32,683 bases of DNA. Origin: an uncultured delta proteobacterium (GTDB lineage Bacteria; Desulfobacterota; WTBG01; CAIYCZ01; CAIRTM01). Each line of letters opens with the position of its first letter. The stretch's first letter is position 1. The stretch lies in contig CAIRTM010000095.1 of NCBI GenBank assembly GCA_903881505.1, positions 1 through 32,683 of the forward strand. Direction: 5' to 3'. This document shows, piece after piece, positions 1 through 8,882 of the stretch. Below the pieces are notes generated by a model. The model was not told where the DNA came from, did no database searches, and saw only the letters and a program-made list of their open reading frames with translations. The translations under genes and the position numbers were made by a program.

Positions 1-2438
1 ACTACGCCCTCCTTCCAGGGAAATATCGCGACAAAAAAGATTCTGCTTTCCACCAGGTCCTGGAAAAAATGGGTGCCGAAGGAAAGCTCGGGCATGAAAT
101 TGCCGTCCCTGGAGGCGACCTCGCCCAGCACCGTCATGTTGCTGATGTCGGCAAAGCGTACCGGAACGCCCAGGCTGGGCGTGGTTGTGCCCCAGCGGCC
201 CGGTCCCAGCAGCATGGTGGGCAGCTCGCTGCGGGAGGGGATCTGCCGGTTCAGGGCTCCCACCACCCGCGCGACCTCGTATTTCTGGTACAGCGGCAGG
301 TTTGTGTATGCGTCGGGCTCGATGAAGATGATGCGGTCGATACCTTGTGAAATGCTGCCGCCCATGAAGTTGCCCTCGAGCCGGAACAGCACGTCCGCCC
401 GCCGGGATTCATCCGGCAGTTTTACCTGCTGCTCTTGGCCGAAGGTCTGCAGCGGGCGGCATTGCACAAGGTTGATGCGGAAATCGGCATCGCGCGTAAA
501 ATTGACCGTGAACTCGATATCGACGGGGTAGTCGTACTGCTGCTCAAGGCGCTTGAGCATTGCCTGCATGAGAACGGTGAATCGCGAATTCATCAGCAGC
601 TCGTCGAAGGTGAGCACCCAGGCGCGGCGGCCCGGTTTGCCGTAATCGAGCAGGCGCTGGGTCGACTCATGGTCGGGCACGGCGATGCGGTCAAGGGGAA
701 TGTCGAGATCGCTGTTCGCAAGATCGAGAAACGGCACCGTCTGCAAAGTATTGTCAGCGGTATTGATCACGTCTACGCTGTGCTGGGAAAAGGTGCGCAG
801 GTCGTCCATGGTTGAAAAGGGGCGCGACATGGGATCATCCAGCGCGATGAGCCGGGGATAATCCCCTTCGACCCGGTCAACGGCGCGGGTCCCCAGGCCG
901 AATACCATCCGCAGCATGCCCGCTTTGGGGTCCATGCCTTTTTTCCACACAAAGGTATTGTAGGACACGCCCACGCCGCCGATATCCGGGAAAAAATACT
1001 GTTTGCGGTTGGCTCCCGACACGCGCTGCACCAGCAGGGCCATCTGCTCGTCCTGGTTTTCAAGGCCGCGCTGCCTGCGGTAGATGAGCGCGTCTTCATT
1101 CATGGTTCCGGCGAAAATGCGCTTCACCGCCTGCTCGAACGCCGCATAGCGCTCCTCCGGCGAGCCCTGGTTGGCGCAGAAGGCGCTCTCGTACTTGCCG
1201 GCAAACGCGTTGCCGAACGCGTCTTCCAGCAGAGAGCTCGACCGCACGATGATCGGTGACTGCCCGAAGTACTCGATGATCTGGAAAAACTGCTCCCTGA
1301 TATCGTCTGAAAACGCGCCGTTGATTATTTCTTCGGCGAGCACGGGGGCGGCGGAGAAATAGCCTTCGGGTGTCTTCTGCTGCATCCTGAGCCTCCAGCA
1401 GTTATTGCTGACCAGGTAGGAGTAGAAGACGTCCGCGCCGATATAAAAGGAATCATGGCGCTCAAGAACCGCGGCCCAGTCCATGGACGGATCGCGCTGC
1501 AGTATCTTGCGCGACAAAAGCAGGCCCACGGTTTTACCGCCGATGAAACCCGAGCCGATAAGACGCGACTTGATGTCCAGCAGGTCCTCCAGCGTGAAGT
1601 TGTCCCGCACCAGGCGCGCCATCCGGGGCTCGCGGGTAACCATGAAGTCGCACAGCCTGGCGATCATGCCCTGTCTGGCCTGTTCATCGGCATTGCCGGC
1701 GATGAGATCCTCGGCCTCCATGAACAGCCGGTCCCAGTAGTCAAGGTTGCGGCGCGGGTGCTCGGTGAAGCGCGACATGTGCTGGAACAGCATGGAGGCG
1801 TCAAGACTGCTGGTGACCGGCGTGAAGATTCCGTTTTTGTTCAGGTGCGGCAGGAACATGGTGGGGGAGTAGCGCTTCCACACCTTCATGGGCTGCACGT
1901 AATAATTATCGCCGCCCGGTGATGACCCGCAGCTGTAGGCATCAAAGAGCACCTGGGTGGTTTCGCGGATGCGCGCGACCGTGGAGTAGCAGTGCTGGCT
2001 GCGCATCAGGGCGAAATAGGCAATCGTGTCAAGCTCGAACAGGTAGGGGCAGGTGATCATGAAAAAATTGCCGATCATGAGGTCTGAGCCCCATGCCGGC
2101 AGAAGATCAGACAGGGAGTCGAACACATAATAGGCGCCCCTGCCTTCACGGGTGATGATGGCGTGAACCCTGGTGGCGAACGACTCAAAGCCTTCGGAGG
2201 ACGCGAGCCGGTATATGGTCAGCCCCGGCCGGGCCTCCAGCAGCGGCGCGTGCCGCGCAAAGCGCATGTAGATGACCTTGTGACCGGTTTGCAGGGAGTG
2301 CTCGACAAAGGGCATGACCATGGCCTCATAGCCGGCTATGTCATCAACCTGCCATACGACGTTATCCCCGATGCGCAGGTGATCGATGACCGTATCCAGG
2401 CTTTCGAGACCGGTGCTCATGCGGTTTAAATTTTTCAT
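1..2438 (-). CDS. PEP/pyruvate-binding domain protein (PPDK_N-like), 3' end outside window
   Basis: About 812 codons are visible and the frame stays open to the window edge, so the C-terminus is missing. The first ~170 residues look like a RecA/KaiC-type fold (GLESLDTVIDHLRIGDNVVW), but no Walker A lysine loop is seen. Around residues 390-420 and after position ~740 there are signatures of the pyruvate phosphate dikinase/PEP synthase nucleotide-binding domain: PIIVRSSSLLEDAFGNAFAG, then MLLGPGRWGTTTPSLGVPV. No phosphohistidine or PEP-barrel part is visible. It resembles stand-alone PEP/pyruvate-binding proteins of deltaproteobacteria, probably ATP-grasp phosphotransferases of unknown substrate. 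The start ATG at 2438 follows a purine-rich AGGGGG; an in-frame ATG at 2420 is an alternative. The family call is firm, the function is not. Confidence 0.88.
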   Translation of the reverse strand, partial: MKNLNRMSTGLESLDTVIDHLRIGDNVVWQVDDIAGYEAMVMPFVEHSLQTGHKVIYMRFARHAPLLEARPGLTIYRLASSEGFESFATRVHAIITREGRGAYYVFDSLSDLLPAWGSDLMIGNFFMITCPYLFELDTIAYFALMRSQHCYSTVARIRETTQVLFDAYSCGSSPGGDNYYVQPMKVWKRYSPTMFLPHLNKNGIFTPVTSSLDASMLFQHMSRFTEHPRRNLDYWDRLFMEAEDLIAGNADEQARQGMIARLCDFMVTREPRMARLVRDNFTLEDLLDIKSRLIGSGFIGGKTVGLLLSRKILQRDPSMDWAAVLERHDSFYIGADVFYSYLVSNNCWRLRMQQKTPEGYFSAAPVLAEEIINGAFSDDIREQFFQIIEYFGQSPIIVRSSSLLEDAFGNAFAGKYESAFCANQGSPEERYAAFEQAVKRIFAGTMNEDALIYRRQRGLENQDEQMALLVQRVSGANRKQYFFPDIGGVGVSYNTFVWKKGMDPKAGMLRMVFGLGTRAVDRVEGDYPRLIALDDPMSRPFSTMDDLRTFSQHSVDVINTADNTLQTVPFLDLANSDLDIPLDRIAVPDHESTQRLLDYGKPGRRAWVLTFDELLMNSRFTVLMQAMLKRLEQQYDYPVDIEFTVNFTRDADFRINLVQCRPLQTFGQEQQVKLPDESRRADVLFRLEGNFMGGSISQGIDRIIFIEPDAYTNLPLYQKYEVARVVGALNRQIPSRSELPTMLLGPGRWGTTTPSLGVPVRFADISNMTVLGEVASRDGNFMPELSFGTHFFQDLVESRIFFVAIFPWKEGV

Positions 2439-2488
2439 ACTGCCCCCTGAAAGGATGGAATAAAAAACCGTTCAGGCTGCTGCGCGCA

Positions 2489-2563
2489 GGGCTGCAGTTC
2501 GTTGTCCGGCATCCGCAGTAACCATTTTCTACCACAAATCATATAATGGAACAATATTGTTTC
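2489..2563 (-). promoter_or_regulatory. Candidate promoter/operator region of the PEP/pyruvate-binding gene
   Basis: On the minus strand TTGTTC, a 17-bp spacer and TAGAAA give a moderate sigma-70-like match upstream of the gene starting at 2438. A 16-bp near-palindrome GGAACAATATTGTTTC (plus strand 2548-2563) overlaps the -35 side, as a repressor site would. This is sequence pattern only. Confidence 0.35.
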
Positions 2564-2829
2564 ATTTTGCCCTGCATCGGGCGGTTCAAAAGGCATCAAA
2601 GCGCGGTTTTGCTTATTTCGTAAAAAGTCTCATAAACGTCCCCTAGTCATCCCTGCTTAAGCAGTAATCATGGTTTTAAGGGCAGTTACAAGAAGACTGG
2701 CCGCCGATTTTCAACCGGACGACGAAAGACGAATCAGTATGGGCGACAGCAGCATTGAACTTGCAACATGCTCTCCCGGCTCAAAGATAAAGATAATAAT
2801 GCAACCTTTATGCCAGATAACCGCACCAT

Positions 2830-2862
2830 AAAAAAAGCCACTTCGGATTGAAGGGGCTTTTT
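2830..2862 (-). terminator. Rho-independent-type hairpin (possibly bidirectional)
   Basis: Arms AAAAAGCCACTTC and GAAGGGGCTTTTT enclose a 5-nt loop with one A/G mismatch; each strand ends in a T-run (7 Ts on minus, 5 on plus). It closely resembles the hairpin after gdhA at 14847-14876, including the GCGTA that follows on the plus strand. It lies about 500 nt beyond the stop of the large secreted protein, so which transcript it ends is unclear. Confidence 0.7.
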
Positions 2863-2902
2863 GCGTACAGCGTGTAGAGAGCAGTCTAATCAGACAATTA
2901 AT

Positions 2903-3161
2903 GATAGGAACTTGCATTGCGATGGGAATACTATAAAACAGGGGCGGTTGCGTGTAAGCGTCATTACGGCGCAAGATGTTGGCGGGACGGCCGGGCAATA
3001 CATAAACAGCGTGATTAAAAATTGTGCAGCGCGGCGGGCGGCCTGATAATTATGCGCTATGTCAACTGGCACAGCTGTTTTTTGGCGCAGCCGTGCCGTT
3101 CAGCCTTGAAGGGTTTTTTTATACATGGGCTTCAAAGGGGTAATCGAGGTCGATACAATCA
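2903..3161. repeat. Repeat B, copy 1 (MITE-like, ~260 bp)
   Basis: The sequence from GATAGGAAC to GATACAATC is repeated with substitutions at 7131-7403. The best conserved core is a hairpin (GGCACaGCTG, T-rich loop, CAGCcGTGCC) followed by CAGCCTTGAAGG and a T-run, then CTTCAAAGGGGTAATCG. It lies directly against repeat A copy 1, at the point where the small-peptide relic breaks off. There is no transposase inside it. Confidence 0.7.
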
Positions 3162-3164
3162 TAT

Positions 3165-3433
3165 TCAGGCTTTTTCTATTCCATGATTATCGCAGTTCTT
3201 GTTTCGTCGTTAGGCGCTCGCCGTTCGAAAAAACGGGGTGAGCAAAGAGCATGGGAAAAACCGGTTCCCGGTTACCAGTTTCCAGATGCCGGTTTTGAAA
3301 ACCGAAAACCGAAAACCGTGAACCGGCAACCGTAAACCATATTTCATCTCACCTTTCACTTTCTTCTACTGCCTCCCCGCTCCATACACCTGCTGCACCT
3401 GCGCAGCAGTCAGGGACTTGTTGTATATCCGCA
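3165..3433. repeat. Repeat A, copy 1 (3' end of secreted-protein gene plus its downstream region)
   Basis: Direct repeat of 6874-7130. It covers the last ~22 codons of the 1124-aa gene, its stop, a block of GAAAACCG/GTGAACCGG short repeats able to form an imperfect long hairpin (about 3260-3340), and the first codons of a small peptide. In this copy the peptide reads M-E-stop. Both copies share the order gene end, hairpin block, peptide start, which points to a duplicated unit. Confidence 0.8.
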
Positions 3434-6400
3434 TATCATCTAGTAATGTTACCGGCGGATTACGGCTTATCTGGGTCTTTCCTATAGTGGTTACTTTGCC
3501 CGAGCGCACGTCAAGGGCTCCGTTTGCCATTGTTTTGCTGCTGCTTAAGGCGCCGTTAATGTATATCTTCTGCACACCGCTGCTGTAGGTAACCACTATA
3601 TGATACCAGGTGTTCGCGGCAAGCGCTGTGGCTGAAGACAGCCTAACTGCTGCTTTTCTCTGTATTTTTATGAACGACTTGATCTTGCTGCCGGCAATCT
3701 GTACCTCAAAGGGGTATGCGGCCGCATCGCGGTAGATTATCTCCTGCGTCTTGCCCATATTGGCCGTGTTCTTTACCCAGAAGGAAACTGCAAGTTCATT
3801 GGTCAGGCTGAAGGCCGGGGTCCCATTGATTTTGACATAATCATCCTTTCCATCAAATTTCAGCCCGCCGTCTTCCCACGCCGGCCCGTTATACAGCGTT
3901 CCGTCATCATCCTTTCCCGCTGCGTCTGCAGCCTTTGTGCCGCTGCCTTCACTGAACTTCCACTGGGCCATCAGGGCACATATATTATTCTCATCGATCT
4001 TGCCGTCACAGTCATTGTCCAGGCCGTCGCAGATCTCTTCTGCTGCACCCTGCATCGGGTCGCAGGTCTGCGGCATGCCGCCCGCGCAGTTGTCTATGGT
4101 GTGCTGGCAGGCACCAACACCGCAGGTTGTCTGTCCAAGGCCGTCATCTGCTGCGCCGTCGCAGTCATCATCAATGCCGTTGCATGTCTCGGCACGTGCG
4201 CCTTCCATCGGATCGCAGGTCTGCGGCTCTCCATCAATGCAGTTCTGTACGGTATGGACACATGCTCCCTGGCCGCAGGTTGCCTGACCCAATGCTTCAT
4301 CTGCTGCACCGTCGCAGTCATCATCAATGCCGTTGCATGTCTCGGAACTTGAGCCTTCCATCGGGTCGCAGGTCTGAGGCACCCCGCCTGCACAGTTTTC
4401 AATGGTATGTTCGCAGGCCCCGACACCGCATGAGGTTTGCCCGAGGCCATCATCAACTGATCCATCGCAGTCGTTATCGATGCTGTCGCAGACTTCAGCG
4501 CTTGCACCCTGCATGGGATTGCAGGTCTGCGGTACGCCGCTTATGCAGTTATCAACTGTATGCGCACATGCGCCAACGCCGCAGGTTGCCTGACCCAATT
4601 CTTCATCTGCTGCACCGTCGCAGTCATCATCTATCCTGTTGCAGGTCTCGGCACCTGCACCCTGCATCGGGTCGCAGGTCTGCGGCATGCCGCCCGCGCA
4701 GTTGTCTATCGTATGCTGGCAGGCACCAACGCCACAGGTTGTCTGTCCAAGGCCGTCATCTGCTGCGCCGTCGCAGTCATCATCAATGCCGTTGCATGCC
4801 TCGTCACTTGAGCCTTCTATCGGATCGCAGGTCTGCAGCTCTCCATCAATGCAGTTCTGTACGGTATGAACACATGCTCCCTGGCCGCAGGTTGTCTGAC
4901 CCAATTCTTCATCTGCTGCGCCGTCGCAGTCATCATCTATCCCGTTGCATGCCTCAGGGGCTGCATTACACTGATCGCAGGCATCGCCAATGCCGTCGCC
5001 ATCAATGTCATCCTGCTCAGGATTATAGATGTCAGGACAATTATCACAGGCATCACCAATAGTATCATTGTCACTGTCTTCCTGGCCAGGGTTTGAAACA
5101 GTGGGGCAGTTGTCACAAACATCACCGATGTCATCGCCGTCAGCATCAGCCTGCGTAGGGTTTGCATCATCAGGACAGCTGTCACAGGCATCGCCTACAG
5201 TATCATTGTCACTGTCTTCCTGGCCAGGGTTTGAAACAGTGGGGCAGTTGTCAAGGCCATCAACCACTCCGTCGTCGTCTGTGTCATATGCCATAAGCTG
5301 ATATTCATAGGCGCCCATGTCAAATCTGCTGCCCTGCGGCCGGGCAGTTCCTGCTATATCGATTGCAGGAGCACCGGTTGATGTGCCGGTGTCAATGCAG
5401 GGAGAGGCTGCCTCAAGGTGAAAATCACCGTTTTCAGGGTCGGCAAACAGCGGGTCCTGATTAATGTTGCCGGTTCCGGCATAACCGCCTTGTATATTAC
5501 TATAGCTTACCGTAGGAGAGCTCGCCCCCGGATTGGAAGATATCTGCGCGCCCACGTTTGCCCAAATTATACTGTTGCTGATTTTCCTAGAAGAATAATT
5601 ATCCAGATATAAACCGGCACCGGTATCTGCTGTGTTGTCATATATGGTACAGTTCATAACTTCCATATAACTCCCATAAATTGCTCCACCCTGATTTGCT
5701 GCATTGCCATTAAAAATACAGTTGGTCAGTTTTCCGGAGGCCTCCGCGCCTTGTAAGTATATCGCTCCGCCGTTTCCTCCCTGCGAGGTGTTCCCTGAAA
5801 AAATACAGTTGGTCAGATTGACGTAGCTTGCATGGATACCGCCAGCGTCGTAGATAGCCGCGCCGTTTCCCTGCGAGGTGTTCCCGGCAAACGTGCTGTT
5901 TGAAGCAGTAATGTTGGTAAGGCTTTCGAGTTCTATCGCCCTGCCGTTATTGTTTAAAAATGTGGAATTGCTGACCGTGCAGCTCGAGGAATACTCCAGC
6001 TTGATAATAGAGGTAACAGTATTATGTGAAAAGGTGCTGTTGGTTATGGTGCGTGTTACGCCTGGTGTATAGGAGAAAAACAGCACATTGGGAGCAGTAT
6101 TATAACTTACAACACAGTTGTTTATCTTAAAGGGCGATACACTAGTGCATACTAATATCAGCCTGTCGCTTGCAGTATTATTGATAAAAGTGCTGTCATT
6201 GATAGCAACGTTCCCGTAACCACAAAGGTGAACGGTTTTGCTGCCGGTATTTCCGGTAAACGTGCAATGAGAAATACTATTAAAGCTGCCTGAAAGAGCT
6301 GTTTTTCCGTTTTGTATGATAAAACCGTCTATTGCGGGAACAGCTTCAGTAGAGTCAATACAATTAACGCTGTTATTGCCGTCAACAATGGTCGGGTTGT

Positions 6401-6740
6401 TTGCCCAGTCACGCTGGTCCCTGGCGGTCTCAGTGCCTGCAAAGCCGCCATAGATGGATACTGACTTGTTAATCGTTATCTGGGAAGAAAGCAGGTACGT
6501 ACCCTCCTTAACCCATATTTCATCGCCCGTGGGATTAGCAATATCAACTGCGCCTTGTATAGTATTACACGCGGTTTCCCAGCTTAGCCCGCAATCGCCG
6601 CAATCGCTGGCGCAGGTGTTCTGCGAGGCAACATCTACATAAATTGTTTTTGCCTCAGTCGGAACTGTAGCCAGGCATACTAGTATCAATGATGTTAAGG
6701 CAAAAAAGGAAATTTGTTTAATTAGATTTGCAGGTTTCAT
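3366..6740 (-). CDS. Secreted beta-helix / thrombospondin type-3 / MopE-repeat / LamG protein
   Basis: Predicted 1124-aa exported surface protein. Residues 1-30 form a signal peptide ending TVPTEAK. Residues ~31-480 look like a right-handed parallel beta-helix with many short N/T/S-rich turns and repeated SGNTSQGG-type units. Residues ~485-595 carry thrombospondin type-3 Ca-binding repeats (DxDxDGxxDxxDNCP). Residues ~597-920 hold six 51-residue MopE-like repeats starting E(A/T)[10 protein letters not shown] plus a partial seventh. Residues ~923-1120 are a LamG/concanavalin-like domain ending [15 protein letters not shown]. The Cys- and Asp-rich part probably binds calcium or other metal and is disulfide-bonded, as in related deltaproteobacterial surface proteins. 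The likely role is adhesion or matrix; the ligand is unknown. A damaged partial duplicate lies upstream at 7063-7130. No sorting signal was seen at the C-terminus. Confidence 0.85.
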   Translation of the reverse strand: MKPANLIKQISFFALTSLILVCLATVPTEAKTIYVDVASQNTCASDCGDCGLSWETACNTIQGAVDIANPTGDEIWVKEGTYLLSSQITINKSVSIYGGFAGTETARDQRDWANNPTIVDGNNSVNCIDSTEAVPAIDGFIIQNGKTALSGSFNSISHCTFTGNTGSKTVHLCGYGNVAINDSTFINNTASDRLILVCTSVSPFKINNCVVSYNTAPNVLFFSYTPGVTRTITNSTFSHNTVTSIIKLEYSSSCTVSNSTFLNNNGRAIELESLTNITASNSTFAGNTSQGNGAAIYDAGGIHASYVNLTNCIFSGNTSQGGNGGAIYLQGAEASGKLTNCIFNGNAANQGGAIYGSYMEVMNCTIYDNTADTGAGLYLDNYSSRKISNSIIWANVGAQISSNPGASSPTVSYSNIQGGYAGTGNINQDPLFADPENGDFHLEAASPCIDTGTSTGAPAIDIAGTARPQGSRFDMGAYEYQLMAYDTDDDGVVDGLDNCPTVSNPGQEDSDNDTVGDACDSCPDDANPTQADADGDDIGDVCDNCPTVSNPGQEDSDNDTIGDACDNCPDIYNPEQDDIDGDGIGDACDQCNAAPEACNGIDDDCDGAADEELGQTTCGQGACVHTVQNCIDGELQTCDPIEGSSDEACNGIDDDCDGAADDGLGQTTCGVGACQHTIDNCAGGMPQTCDPMQGAGAETCNRIDDDCDGAADEELGQATCGVGACAHTVDNCISGVPQTCNPMQGASAEVCDSIDNDCDGSVDDGLGQTSCGVGACEHTIENCAGGVPQTCDPMEGSSSETCNGIDDDCDGAADEALGQATCGQGACVHTVQNCIDGEPQTCDPMEGARAETCNGIDDDCDGAADDGLGQTTCGVGACQHTIDNCAGGMPQTCDPMQGAAEEICDGLDNDCDGKIDENNICALMAQWKFSEGSGTKAADAAGKDDDGTLYNGPAWEDGGLKFDGKDDYVKINGTPAFSLTNELAVSFWVKNTANMGKTQEIIYRDAAAYPFEVQIAGSKIKSFIKIQRKAAVRLSSATALAANTWYHIVVTYSSGVQKIYINGALSSSKTMANGALDVRSGKVTTIGKTQISRNPPVTLLDDMRIYNKSLTAAQVQQVYGAGRQ
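3975..4955 (-). repeat. Six and a fraction tandem 153-bp MopE-type coding repeats
   Basis: Each unit codes 51 residues: (E)xCNxIDDDCDG, then LGQxxCGxGAC, NC, and QTCxPxxG. Units 1 and 5, and units 2 and 6, are far more alike than neighbours are. This implies a block duplication of four units (612 bp) rather than single-unit growth. Confidence 0.8.
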
Positions 6741-6780
6741 ATAACTTTTTCACCTTAATAAAATTAATTTCTGTTGTTTT
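6741..6780 (-). promoter_or_regulatory. Short AT-rich leader of the secreted-protein gene
   Basis: AT-rich spacer just upstream of the ATG at 6740. On the minus strand the start is preceded by AAGGTGAAAAAGTTAT, with AAGGTG as a plausible ribosome site. No clear -35/-10 pair is visible here, so the gene may be read from further upstream. Confidence 0.3.
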
Positions 6781-6894
6781 CTACATTACGCTGCCGCTGA
6801 AACCGCCGCAGGCCTGCGCCGGACCGATAATCTCCAGCACCTCATGCTCTGAAAAGGTAATCACCTCAGGCTTTTCAGGCTTTTTCTCTTCCAT
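6781..6894 (-). CDS. Candidate 37-aa peptide with GPAQACGG core (RiPP-precursor-like)
   Basis: A short frame from ATG at 6894 codes a charged leader, MEEKKPEKPEVITFSEHEVL, followed by EIIGPAQACGG and FSGSVM. The layout (acidic leader, hydrophobic LEIIG, then a small Gly/Ala/Cys/Ser core) resembles deltaproteobacterial ribosomal-peptide precursors and small nif11- or PqqA-like peptides. I recognise no exact family and see no maturase in the window. The frame is also open further upstream to 7056, but that part reads through repeat A and looks non-coding. No good ribosome site precedes 6894. A relic of the same start lies in repeat A copy 1 at 3184. It could be chance, though the composition is unlike a random frame. 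Confidence 0.35.
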   Translation of the reverse strand: MEEKKPEKPEVITFSEHEVLEIIGPAQACGGFSGSVM

Positions 6895-7130
6895 TATTAT
6901 CGCAGTTCGTGTTTCGTCGTTAGCCGCTCGCCGTTCGAAAAAAACGCAGTGAGCAAAGAGCATGGGGAAAACCGGTTCCCAGTTTCCAGCTGACGGTTTT
7001 GAAAACCGAAAACCGTGAACCGGCAACCGTAAACCATATTTCATCTCACCTTTCACTTTCTTCTACTGCCTTCCCGCTCCATACACCTGCTGCACCCGCG
7101 CAGCAGCCAGGGACGTGTTGTATATCCGCA
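6874..7130. repeat. Repeat A, copy 2
   Basis: Direct repeat of 3165-3433. It carries the stop and last codons of a second LamG gene, the GAAAACCG/GTGAACCGG hairpin block and the intact beginning of the 37-aa peptide. Homology to the large gene stops at 7130, where repeat B copy 2 begins, and resumes for 12 bases at 7404-7415. Confidence 0.8.
7063..7130 (-). pseudogene. 3' remnant of a second LamG secreted-protein gene
   Basis: On the minus strand the codons read [21 protein letters not shown]-stop (shown here as RIYNTSLAAAR, then [10 protein letters not shown]). This matches the C-terminus [21 protein letters not shown] of the 1124-aa protein. The homologous DNA is cut by repeat B copy 2 and continues only as CATATCATCTAG at 7404-7415. 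It is the tail of a duplicated gene whose body has been lost. Confidence 0.75.
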
Positions 7131-7403
7131 GTTGATAGGAACTTTTTTTGCGATGGGCAGACTATAAAACAGGCGCGGTTGTGTGTCAATGGAAATGGCG
7201 GCGCACGATGCGGGAAGGCATGGTCGGGTACTGAAGAGCGAGCGTGATTAAAAAGCTTGCGGCGCTGCGATCGATCTGATAATTATGCGTTAAGTAAATC
7301 GGCACGGCTGTTTTTGGGCGCAGCCGTGCCGTTCAGCCTTGAAGGATTTTTCTTATACATAGACTTCAAAGGGGTAATCGGAGTCAGTACAATCCTATGA
7401 AGA
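7131..7403. mobile_element. Repeat B, copy 2: MITE-like insertion in the gene remnant
   Basis: About 270 bp homologous to 2903-3161. Its ends form a short inverted repeat (TGATAGGA at the left, TCCTATGA at the right, one mismatch). It sits exactly between two pieces of sequence that are contiguous in the intact gene (TATATCCGCA and CATATCATCTAG), which is what an insertion looks like. It contains a perfect 10-bp stem hairpin, GGCACGGCTG/CAGCCGTGCC. There is no coding capacity, so it would need a transposase elsewhere. Confidence 0.6.
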
Positions 7404-7460
7404 CATATCATCTAGCCGCCGATGGCGGAACCAGCTGTCAGCGCGCATGGTGGAATCAAC

Positions 7461-7848
7461 ATGCCGCGCGCCAAGGCCCCAAAAGACGAAATGACCCGTG
7501 AAAACGCCTCTATAGTCTATTTTGATCTGGATCGGATCATGCCTGCTTTTTTCAGATGTGGACCGTAAAGCCAAGGATAGCATGGAGCGCCCGAATCTTC
7601 GGATATCCATGCGTGGACATACCGACAGCATGGGAACCGAAGAATGCAATGCGGCCCTGGCGAACCGGCGATCCCCGCATCGCATGCATTATGTGCTTAC
7701 TACAGGCGTATCAATTGAGCGGATAACGACAATTGGCCCTGGGGAAACAAAGCCCATTCAGCCCGACCAGACATCTGAAGGGAAGGACTATCCCGAAGGC
7801 CGCGCCCAAAACAGGCGTGCCGAAATTCAAGAGGTGCCGGCCCCGTGA
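7461..7848 (+). pseudogene. OmpA C-terminal domain fragment, frameshifted
   Basis: A peptidoglycan-binding OmpA domain is recognisable in two frames. The first, from ATG 7461, gives ASIVYFDLDRIMPAFF. After a T6 run (7547-7552) the next frame continues LRISMRGHTDSMGTEECNAA, then ERITTIGPGETKPIQPDQT and PEGRAQNRRAEIQ, ending at TGA 7846-7848. Intact OmpA-like outer-membrane proteins have a signal peptide and an N-terminal barrel or linker; neither is present, so this is a 3' fragment. A TTG at 7522 could start the second frame alone. Its stop overlaps the GTG start of the next gene (GTGA), so it once preceded that gene in the operon. Confidence 0.7.
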
Positions 7849-8882
7849 AAAGCCGCAAGGAGAAGCTAGCCTGTCAACTGGACAGGTTCGGATTTTTCGA
7901 GGTGATGGCCCGGTTCCCTCGCCCCGGACTTATCATTTTTGGCTATCATCGCATTCGGCCGGATCAGGCAGGGCAAACAAACGAATTTGATGATGACGTG
8001 TTCGGTCCAACCCAATCCCAATTTCGAATGCACGTGGATTGGCTGCGGAAGCATGCCCGGATCATCTCTGAAGACGAATTACTGAACATTCTCGCCACCA
8101 GGCGCCCCCCCAAGAAACGTTGCGTCATGCTTACTTTTGACGACGGATATCGGGATAATTTCAAACTGGCCTACCCGGTGTTGAAAGAGTATCAGGTGCC
8201 CGCCATGTTTTTTATTCCCACCTTATCGATTTCAAACCGAACCCTGGGATGGTGGGATATCATCGCCTATTGTATTAAAAATTCAAGAAAGGATGCCATC
8301 CACTACGATGGGCAGACCCTTCTCCTCAAGTCCGATAAGCAGGCGGCCAAGATTTTTTTTCTTGAAAAGATGAAAGCGACCGCGTGCGGTCATACCGCGG
8401 ATTTGCTGGCACGGCTGGCCGATACCTGTGAAGTCGACTTTCCCTCGCGGGCAATCCAGGACGCGCAATTGATGACATGGGATCACATTCGTGAGATGGC
8501 CCTGGGGGGAATGGGTATCGGATCACATGGGCATACCCATAGGGTCATGGCTACGTTGCCGCGCGATGTACAAGAAGAGGAAATGCGGCTATCTAGAGAA
8601 ATTCTCGCGACCAAACTGGACATACCGATCCGGTCGATCGCGTATCCCGTTGGTGATTACACGCATTTTACTCACGAAAGCAAAGACATCGCCCGAACAT
8701 GCGGCTATCAGTTAGGCTTTTCCTTCAATACCGGTTATACCAGCTGGGAAGGCAGTGACCATTTCAATATGCGCCGTCTGGGCGGGCCGGAAGACCTCGG
8801 GATGATTAAAGGAATCGTTACCCTGCCGAAGGTTTTTACGCGGGACAGCAAAAAAAATAAACGAGGGGAGCATGGAACTTAG
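7845..8882 (+). CDS. Polysaccharide deacetylase (NodB homology domain, CE4)
   Basis: 345 aa. Carbohydrate esterase family 4 enzymes remove N-acetyl groups from sugar polymers with a divalent metal. The NodB motifs are in order: TFDDGYRDN near residue 97 (catalytic Asp plus metal Asp), SHGHTH near 227 (metal His pair) and AYPVGDY near 266. There is no signal peptide, so it probably acts in the cytoplasm on a precursor glycan, as do deacetylases in many EPS clusters. GTG 7845 overlaps the previous stop, and the gene ends inside the start of the acyltransferase (11-nt overlap), indicating one transcriptional unit with coupled translation. The family is clear; the substrate is unknown. Confidence 0.9.
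   Translation: MKSRKEKLACQLDRFGFFEVMARFPRPGLIIFGYHRIRPDQAGQTNEFDDDVFGPTQSQFRMHVDWLRKHARIISEDELLNILATRRPPKKRCVMLTFDDGYRDNFKLAYPVLKEYQVPAMFFIPTLSISNRTLGWWDIIAYCIKNSRKDAIHYDGQTLLLKSDKQAAKIFFLEKMKATACGHTADLLARLADTCEVDFPSRAIQDAQLMTWDHIREMALGGMGIGSHGHTHRVMATLPRDVQEEEMRLSREILATKLDIPIRSIAYPVGDYTHFTHESKDIARTCGYQLGFSFNTGYTSWEGSDHFNMRRLGGPEDLGMIKGIVTLPKVFTRDSKKNKRGEHGT

Larger units (their letters stand above)
2439..2902. other. Intergenic region without a credible gene
   Basis: No open frame here looks like protein. The stretch holds the candidate promoter above, a perfect 12-bp palindrome CTGCTTAAGCAG at 2653-2664, and the hairpin at 2830-2862. The rest is AT-rich and featureless to reading by eye. 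Confidence 0.6.

Noticed and set aside
2711-2998. 95-codon minus-strand frame
   Set aside because: It reads through the hairpin at 2830-2862 and into repeat B; composition is not protein-like.
3975-4955. CRISPR-like periodic repeat
   Set aside because: The 153-bp period is in frame and codes a known protein repeat; there are no unique spacers.
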